Source: Actinomadura nitritigenes
GTDB lineage: Bacteria > Actinomycetota > Actinomycetes > Streptosporangiales > Streptosporangiaceae
Assembly: GCF_017573545.1 (NCBI RefSeq)
Contig: NZ_JAGEOK010000022.1
Span: 1-64,000 of the forward strand
DNA: 64,000 nt
Reading direction: 5' to 3'
A program made the position numbers and the translations under genes. Of this stretch, positions 58,996-64,000 are shown one piece after another; positions within the stretch are counted from its first letter, which is position 1; each line of letters begins with the position of its first letter. The notes below the pieces were generated by a model. The model ran no database searches. It saw only the letters and a list, made by a program, of their open reading frames with translations, and was not told where the DNA came from.

Positions 58996-59763
58996 ATGTC
59001 ACTGACGCTGGACCTGGCGGGGAGGACCGTCGTGGTCACGGGGGGCGCGCGCGGGGTCGGTGCGGGGATCAGCCGCGCCTTCCTGGAGGCGGGCGCCGAC
59101 GTGATCGCGGTGGCCCGGCGCGAGCCGGACGCGCTGCCCGAGGGCGGCGGCCGCAAGGCGGCGTTCGTCTCGCTGGACGTCCGGGACGCCGACGCCGCCG
59201 AGGCGTTCGCCGCCGGGCTCGACCGGGTCGACGTCCTGGTCAACAACGCGGGCGGCGCGCCGTTCCTGCCGCTCGCCGACGGGCCGCTGCGCACCCACCT
59301 CAAGATCATCGAGCTGAACCTGACCGGACCGATGATCATGGCGCGGACGCTGCGCCCGCTGATGCCGGACGGCTCCTCGGTGGTCAACATCGGCAGCGTC
59401 AGCGGGGTCCGGCCGTCGCCGGGCACCGCCGCGTACGGCGCCGCCAAGGCCGGGCTGCACAGCCTCACCCAGTCGCTGGCCGTCGAGTGGGCGCCGCGGG
59501 TGCGGGTCAACACGCTGGTCCTCGGCATGATCCGCACCGAGCTGGCGCACCTGCACTACGGCGACGAGGCGGGCGTCGAGGCCGTCGGCCGCACCGTCCC
59601 GATGGGCCGCCTCGGTGACCCCTTCGAGGTCGGCGCGGCCTGCGTCTACCTGGCCTCCGACCTGGCGTCCTACGTCACCGGGTCGCAGATGCTGCTGCAC
59701 GGCGGGGGAGAGCGCCCCGCGTTCCTGGACGCCGCCACCGTGAACAAGGAGGAGTCGCGATGA
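58996..59763 (+). CDS. Short-chain dehydrogenase, first of the KstR2-linked SDR pair
   Basis: The 255-residue SDR has VVVTGGARGVGAGISRAFLE, VDVLVNNAGGAPF, VVNIGSVSGVRPSPG and YGAAKAGLHSLTQSLAVEWA (catalytic Tyr/Lys). ATG 58996 has GGAGGAGGCGGG upstream. In mycobacteria the two SDR genes Rv3549c and Rv3548c stand divergent from echA20 in the same way; their exact reaction is not settled. The stop overlaps the next start (ATGA). Confidence 0.82.
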   Translation: MSLTLDLAGRTVVVTGGARGVGAGISRAFLEAGADVIAVARREPDALPEGGGRKAAFVSLDVRDADAAEAFAAGLDRVDVLVNNAGGAPFLPLADGPLRTHLKIIELNLTGPMIMARTLRPLMPDGSSVVNIGSVSGVRPSPGTAAYGAAKAGLHSLTQSLAVEWAPRVRVNTLVLGMIRTELAHLHYGDEAGVEAVGRTVPMGRLGDPFEVGAACVYLASDLASYVTGSQMLLHGGGERPAFLDAATVNKEESR

Positions 59764-60668
59764 TCTGCAAGGACCGCGTGGTCGCCGTCACCGGAGCCGG
59801 GCGCGGGCTCGGCCGCGCGCACGCGCTGGAGTTCGCCCGGCAGGGCGCCCTCGTCGTGGTCAACGACCTGGGCGTGGCCCGCGACGGCAGCGGCGACGCC
59901 TCCGGCGGCCCCGCCCAGGACGTCGTCAAGGAGATCGAGGCCCTCGGCGGGCGCGCCGTGGCCAGCACCGACGACATCGCCACCGACGCGGGCGCGGCCG
60001 CGCTCGTCGCCACCGCCGTGGACGCCTTCGGCCGGCTGGACACCCTCGTCAACAACGCCGGGTTCCTGCGCGACCGGATGCTCATCAACCTCTCCGAGGA
60101 CGAGTGGGACGCGGTGATGCGCGTCCACCTCAAGGGCCACTTCCTGCCCCTCAAGCACGCCGGGCGGTACTGGCGGGCCGAGAGCAAGGCGGGCCGCCTC
60201 GTGGACGCCCGCGTGATCAACACCTCGTCCGGCGCGGGCCTGCTCGGCAGCGTCGGCCAGGGCAACTACTCGGCGGCGAAGGCCGGCATCGTCGGGCTCA
60301 CCCTCGTCGCCTCCGCAGAACTCGGCCGGTACGGGGTGAACGTCAACGCGATCGCGCCCGCCGCCCGCACCCGGATGACCGAGGAGGTCTTCGCCCGGAC
60401 GATGGCCGCGCCGGCCGAGGGCGAGTTCGACGCGATGGCGCCGGAGAACGTGTCGCCGCTGGTCGTCTGGCTCGGGTCCGCGCAGTCCAAGGGCGTCACG
60501 GGCCGGGTCTTCGAGGCCGAGGGCGGCAAGATCTGCGTGATGGACGCGTTCCGGCACGGTCCCGCGGCCGACAAGGGCGCCCGCTGGGACCCGGCCGAGG
60601 TCGGCGAGGTCGTCGCCGGCCTGCTCGCCGAGGCCCCGGCGCCCGAACCGGTGTACGGCGCCGGCTGA
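59760..60668 (+). CDS. Short-chain dehydrogenase, second of the KstR2-linked SDR pair
   Basis: The 302-residue SDR has VVAVTGAGRGLGRAHALEFA, VVVNDLGVARDGSGDASGGP (the NDLG insert of the MFE2/HSD17B4-like branch), LVNNAGFLRDRMLINLSEDE and YSAAKAGIVGLTLVASAELG. The long C-terminal part reaches DAFRHGPAADKGARWDPAEV. It overlaps the previous SDR by four bases. MFE2-like SDRs act on 3-hydroxyacyl-CoA thioesters, which fits steroid or beta-oxidation substrates. Confidence 0.83.
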   Translation: MICKDRVVAVTGAGRGLGRAHALEFARQGALVVVNDLGVARDGSGDASGGPAQDVVKEIEALGGRAVASTDDIATDAGAAALVATAVDAFGRLDTLVNNAGFLRDRMLINLSEDEWDAVMRVHLKGHFLPLKHAGRYWRAESKAGRLVDARVINTSSGAGLLGSVGQGNYSAAKAGIVGLTLVASAELGRYGVNVNAIAPAARTRMTEEVFARTMAAPAEGEFDAMAPENVSPLVVWLGSAQSKGVTGRVFEAEGGKICVMDAFRHGPAADKGARWDPAEVGEVVAGLLAEAPAPEPVYGAG

Positions 60669-60682
60669 CCCGCCCCTCTCGC

Positions 60683-60708
60683 CCGCGCCCGGCGCACGCC
60701 GGGCGCGG
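60683..60708 (+). terminator. Hairpin terminator after the SDR pair
   Basis: CCGCGCCCGGC and GCCGGGCGCGG pair perfectly (11 bp) around GCAC, 14 bases after the stop. Confidence 0.78.
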
Positions 60709-60872
60709 CCGGTTCCGGCCGCGAACTTCGGTGCAACAGCCCTGGACTGCCACCATTCCGGACAACGGCGGGGGACGGGGGATGGTCGTGTCACCGAACC
60801 GAATCGTGGCGAACACGCGTCGTAGTTGCCGGGGAATGGCCCCGGACGACGCGAGAGGCAGGGGGTGCCGCC

Positions 60873-61655
60873 ATGGCTCCTGAGGGTCCGCCGCCAGGTG
60901 ACGTGCCGCGCCGCGGCCCCGCCCACGAGATGACCGGCGCGTTCCTCGCCGGGCCCGGGGGCGGCCCCCGGCCCGTGCCTGCTCCCGCCGTCGCTCCGGC
61001 GCGGCCGGGACGGACCGGCGGACGCCGGGGCCGCATCGCCGCGGGGGCGGCCGCGGCCGCCGTGGCGGGCGCCCTCCTCGGACTCGGCGCCGAGTCCGGA
61101 GGCTCGCCGTCCGTGCTGCGCCCGGTCGGCCGGTTCCTCGACTTCTACTGCGGGGTCTTCGCGCTGGTCGCGCTCTCGCTGACGGTGATGATCGGGCTGC
61201 TGGCCACCGACCGCGCGATCCTCGCCTCCCGGCACCGGCTGCGGGCCCAGGCGGTGCACCGGGCCACCGCGTTCCTCGCGGTGGCGATGCTGGCCGTCCA
61301 CATCGACTCGCAGCTCGCCGAGCACCGGGTCGGGATCGCCCAGGCGCTGCTGCCGCTGCCCGGCCGGCACGCAGCCGACTACGGCATCGGCGTCATCGCC
61401 TTCTACCTCCTGCTCCTCGCCGTGGCCGGGGGCATCGCGCGCGGCCGCTTCGCCGGCACCCGGCACCCGTGGGTCTGGCGGGCCACGCATCTCACCGCGT
61501 ACGCGGCGTGGCCGCTCGGGATCTGGCACGGCCTGACCTCCGGCCGCGCTCCCGCCGTGTGGGTGACGGCGGGCTACCTGCTGTGCGTGGCCGCGGTCGT
61601 GCTCGCGCTCGCCGCCCGTCCCGTCCTGCGGCCCCGGGAGAGGAGGACGCCGTGA
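60873..61655 (+). CDS. Ferric-reductase-like membrane protein
   Basis: The 260-residue protein has a Pro-rich N-terminus (residues 1-50) and about six hydrophobic segments (IAAGAAAAAVAGALLGLGAE, FYCGVFALVALSLTVMIGLL, ATAFLAVAMLAVHI, YGIGVIAFYLLLLAVAGGIA, LTAYAAWPLGIWHGLTSG, VTAGYLLCVAAVVLALAA). Histidines in RHRLRAQAVHRATAFLAVAM, MLAVHIDSQLAEH, WRATHLTAYAAW and GIWHGLTSG are placed like the heme ligands of ferric reductase/YedZ-type proteins. It overlaps the next gene by four bases, so it likely receives or delivers electrons from the iron-sulfur flavoprotein encoded there. Confidence 0.78.
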   Translation: MAPEGPPPGDVPRRGPAHEMTGAFLAGPGGGPRPVPAPAVAPARPGRTGGRRGRIAAGAAAAAVAGALLGLGAESGGSPSVLRPVGRFLDFYCGVFALVALSLTVMIGLLATDRAILASRHRLRAQAVHRATAFLAVAMLAVHIDSQLAEHRVGIAQALLPLPGRHAADYGIGVIAFYLLLLAVAGGIARGRFAGTRHPWVWRATHLTAYAAWPLGIWHGLTSGRAPAVWVTAGYLLCVAAVVLALAARPVLRPRERRTP

Positions 61656-63136
61656 CCGCGCTCGCCGTCCGGCACGTCGGGCCGCCGCGCCTCACCAAGG
61701 GCCTCGCCGACGGGGGACGCCTCGACTGGGACGCCCACCGCGCCCTGCATCCCCACCCGCGCCCTCTCACCACCGACCAGCTCGTCGCGCTGTGCGAGGA
61801 GGGGCGGCTGCACGGGCGGGGCGGCGCCGCCTTCCCGTTCGCGCGCAAGGTGCGGGCGACCGCCGACAGCGCCGTCCGGCGCGGCAAGCGGACGATCGTG
61901 GTCGTCAACGGCACCGAGGGCGAGCCCGGCAGCGCCAAGGACAAGGCGCTGCTGCGCGGCGCGCCGCACCTGATCCTGGACGGTGCCGCGCTCGCCGCGA
62001 CCGCGCTCGGCTCGCTGGAGATCATCGTCGCCGTGACGGACGAGACGGCCGCCGCGTCGGTGCGGGACGCGATCGCCGAGCGCGACCTCGGCGGCCGGGC
62101 CCGCGTCGCGCTGCTGCCGGAGCGGTTCGTCACCGGCGAGAGCGGGGCGCTGGTGCGCGGCATCAACGGCAAGCGCCCGATCCCGCCCGGCCGCAAGGGC
62201 CGCGCCTCGTCCCGCGGGGTGGACGGCCTGCCCACGCTGCTGTCCAACGCCGAGACCTACGCCCAGCTGGCCGTGCTCGCCGGGCTCGGCCCCGCCGGAT
62301 ACCGGAAGGTCGGGACCCGCGACGAGCCCGGCACGGTGCTGCTGACCGTGACCGGCTCGGCCCGCTTCCCGGCCGTGGTGGAGACGCCCGCCGGGGCGCC
62401 GCTCGGCCACCTGCTCGACCTGTGCGGCGCGCGGGCGGGCGAGGGAGTCCTGGTCGGCGGGTACCACGGCGCCTGGCTGAAGGGCGAGGTGGCGACCCGC
62501 ACCGTGGTGTCGCGAGCCGGGCTCGCGGCGGCGGGCGGCGCGCTCGGCGCCGGGATCGTCATGCCGATCGGGCGCGGCACCTGCCCGCTCGGCGAGTGCG
62601 CGCGCGTCGCCGGGTACCTGGCCGCCGAGTCGGCCGGGCAGTGCGGGCCGTGCCGGCTCGGGCTGCCCGACGTCGCCGGCGCGCTCGCCGACATCGCCGC
62701 CGGGCGGGGCGTCGCGGCCGCCTGCGAGGCCGTCCGCCGCGCCGTGGGGATGGTCGTCGGCCGCGGCGCGTGCGCCCACCCCGACGGCACCGCCCGGTTC
62801 GTGCTGTCCGCGCTGGAGGTCTTCGCGGACGACCTCGCCCGGCACGCCTCCGGCGGCGGCTGCGGACGGCCCGTCCTCGGAGTGCTGCCCGCCGAGGCGG
62901 AGGCGGCCGAGCTGCGGCTGGAGGTCGACTGGAGCCGCTGCGACGGCCACGGCCTGTGCGCCGACGTGCTGCGCGGCACCGTCCGGATGGACGAGTACAG
63001 CTACCCGGTGATCCCCACCGAGCCCATCCCGGCACGGCTGGAGGCCGACGCGCGGCGCGCCGTCGCCATCTGCCCCGGCCTCGCCCTGCGCCTCGTCCCG
63101 CGCACGCCCCACGAGAAGGCGGGCCGGGCCTCCTAG
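61652..63136 (+). CDS. NuoF-like NADH dehydrogenase / ferredoxin fusion
   Basis: The 494-residue protein has an N-terminal Complex I 51-kDa-like part (residues 30-330: LHGRGGAAFPFARKVRATAD, VVNGTEGEPGSAKDKALLRG, VDGLPTLLSNAETYAQLAVL), an SLBB-like stretch (TPAGAPLGHLLDLCGA), an Fe-S binding block (CPLGECARV, SAGQCGPCRLGLPDVAGALA) and a C-terminal ferredoxin-like domain (DWSRCDGHGLCADVL ... VAICPGLALRL) with only three Cys visible (CxxxxxC...C), as in a 3Fe-4S type. GTG 61652 overlaps the membrane-protein stop. Together they look like a two-gene electron-transfer module from NADH or ferredoxin to a membrane heme protein. Confidence 0.8.
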   Translation: MTALAVRHVGPPRLTKGLADGGRLDWDAHRALHPHPRPLTTDQLVALCEEGRLHGRGGAAFPFARKVRATADSAVRRGKRTIVVVNGTEGEPGSAKDKALLRGAPHLILDGAALAATALGSLEIIVAVTDETAAASVRDAIAERDLGGRARVALLPERFVTGESGALVRGINGKRPIPPGRKGRASSRGVDGLPTLLSNAETYAQLAVLAGLGPAGYRKVGTRDEPGTVLLTVTGSARFPAVVETPAGAPLGHLLDLCGARAGEGVLVGGYHGAWLKGEVATRTVVSRAGLAAAGGALGAGIVMPIGRGTCPLGECARVAGYLAAESAGQCGPCRLGLPDVAGALADIAAGRGVAAACEAVRRAVGMVVGRGACAHPDGTARFVLSALEVFADDLARHASGGGCGRPVLGVLPAEAEAAELRLEVDWSRCDGHGLCADVLRGTVRMDEYSYPVIPTEPIPARLEADARRAVAICPGLALRLVPRTPHEKAGRAS

Positions 63137-63281
63137 CGGCGCAGGAATGCCGGGCGGGCCGGCAGGCGTTGTACCCGGCGCGCCCGATGGAAAATGGATC
63201 GCCCGGCGCGGGCGGTTCCGGCTACGGTGCGGAGGTTTGAGGGTGAGCGGGGCCTGCCGGCCTGGAACCCTATCCTTGTCG

Positions 63282-64000
63282 ATGGTTATGAGGACGCCTG
63301 TGAGATCGCCGCTCGCCGACCTGCGCGCGCGCCTGCCCGAGCTGATGCTGCGCGACCAGCACCGGCTCGGCCGCCGTATCGACGGCACCCAGAGGATGCG
63401 GGACGCGGCGCGGCGCGCGAAGGTCGCCGAGGAGATCGCCGCCGACGTCGAGGCCGCCGAACGGCGGGTCGAGCGGCGGCGCCTCGCCGTGCCCGCGATC
63501 ACGTACCCGGCGGAGCTGCCGGTCGCGCAGAAGAAGGACGACATCCTCGCCGCGGTCCGCGACCACCAGGTCGTGATCGTCGCGGGCGAGACCGGGTCCG
63601 GCAAGACCACCCAGATCCCGAAGATCTGCCTGGAGCTCGGCCGCGGCGTGCTCGGCTCGATCGGCCACACCCAGCCGCGCCGGCTCGCCGCCCGCACCGT
63701 CGCCGACCGGATCGCCGAGGAGCTCGGCACCGAGCTCGGCGACACCGTCGGCTACAAGGTCCGCTTCACCGACAGGTCCAGCGACGACACGCTGGTGAAG
63801 CTGATGACCGACGGCATCCTGCTCGCCGAGATCCAGACCGACCGGCTGCTGCGCCAGTACGACACGCTGATCATCGACGAGGCGCACGAGCGCAGCCTGA
63901 ACATCGACTTCCTGCTCGGCTACGTGAAGGAGATCCTGCCGCGGCGTCCCGACCTCAAGGTGATCATCACCTCGGCGACGATCGACCCCGAACGGTTCTC
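63282..64000 (+). CDS. hrpA: HrpA-type DEAH-box RNA helicase, 5' part
   Basis: The frame is open from ATG 63282 (or ATG 63288) to the window edge, 239 codons. It has LADLRARLPELMLRDQHRLG, Walker A VAGETGSGKTTQIPKIC (residues 102-110), TQPRRLAARTVADRIAEELG, GYKVRFTDRSSDDTLVKLMT, DEAH box IIDEAHERSLNIDFLLGYVK (199-202) and motif III IITSATIDPERF. Full HrpA proteins have about 1300 residues, so roughly four fifths lie outside. TATCCT at 63271 could be a -10 box giving a leaderless message starting at 63282. Confidence 0.93.
   Translation, partial: MVMRTPVRSPLADLRARLPELMLRDQHRLGRRIDGTQRMRDAARRAKVAEEIAADVEAAERRVERRRLAVPAITYPAELPVAQKKDDILAAVRDHQVVIVAGETGSGKTTQIPKICLELGRGVLGSIGHTQPRRLAARTVADRIAEELGTELGDTVGYKVRFTDRSSDDTLVKLMTDGILLAEIQTDRLLRQYDTLIIDEAHERSLNIDFLLGYVKEILPRRPDLKVIITSATIDPERF

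Overview
The window comes from a high-GC actinobacterial chromosome. GC-rich codon use, GTG starts, XRE/DUF397 and anti-sigma-type ATPase genes, a glycerol operon in the gyl arrangement and a steroid-ring regulon all fit this; a member of the Streptosporangiales such as Actinomadura is my inference, not something proven here.

Left 9.4 kb (accessory, decayed): the last codons of an unidentified protein, a 303-bp palindromic MITE-like element beside an IS30 transposase fragment, a recombinase / HTH / Cys-rich recombinase trio in which both large genes carry a one-base frameshift, a small membrane-protein gene between 27-bp direct repeats, a TetR / NTF2-like / quinone-oxidoreductase group with two palindromic operators, and a frameshifted DDE insertion sequence with inverted ends.

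9.4-22.5 kb: an integrated element in a tRNA-Pro(GGG) gene. A 45-bp copy of the tRNA 3' half lies at 9380-9424 and the intact tRNA at 22425-22498. Inside are a tyrosine integrase, related 27-bp candidate arm-type integrase sites just inside both ends, a decayed type I-E-like CRISPR array without cas genes, MobC and a relaxase, a WhiJ-like XRE/DUF397/ATPase regulatory set, an excisionase-like HTH protein, and a kinase-VWA-PP2C triad of the TerY-P kind, which is the likely defence cargo. No conjugative translocase or replication initiator is visible, so it looks like an integrative mobilizable element.

22.5-31 kb (chromosomal core begins): a beta-lactamase-like serine hydrolase, an ANTAR/PAS/SpoIIE phosphatase, a c-di-AMP (ydaO) riboswitch in front of a secreted CHAP hydrolase, and two wall-polymer glycosyltransferase genes.

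31-38 kb and 55.5-60.7 kb hold two halves of a steroid C/D-ring (HIP) degradation regulon: fadE30-ipdF-kstR2-fadA6, and ipdC-ipdB-ipdA-echA20 facing two SDR genes. A KstR2-like 14-bp operator precedes each half. Between them are an old-yellow-enzyme oxidoreductase, an SDR, a MaoC-like hydratase, a glycerol regulon (glpF-glpK-glpD facing an IclR regulator and a second glycerol kinase), a GntR-controlled acyl-CoA pathway (enoyl-CoA hydratase, two acyl-CoA dehydrogenases, CaiB-type CoA-transferase), an XRE/MmyB regulator with two oxidoreductases, and a TetR / peroxiredoxin-like / methyltransferase group.

The right end has a heme-type membrane protein coupled to a NuoF-ferredoxin fusion and the 5' part of an HrpA-type DEAH helicase.
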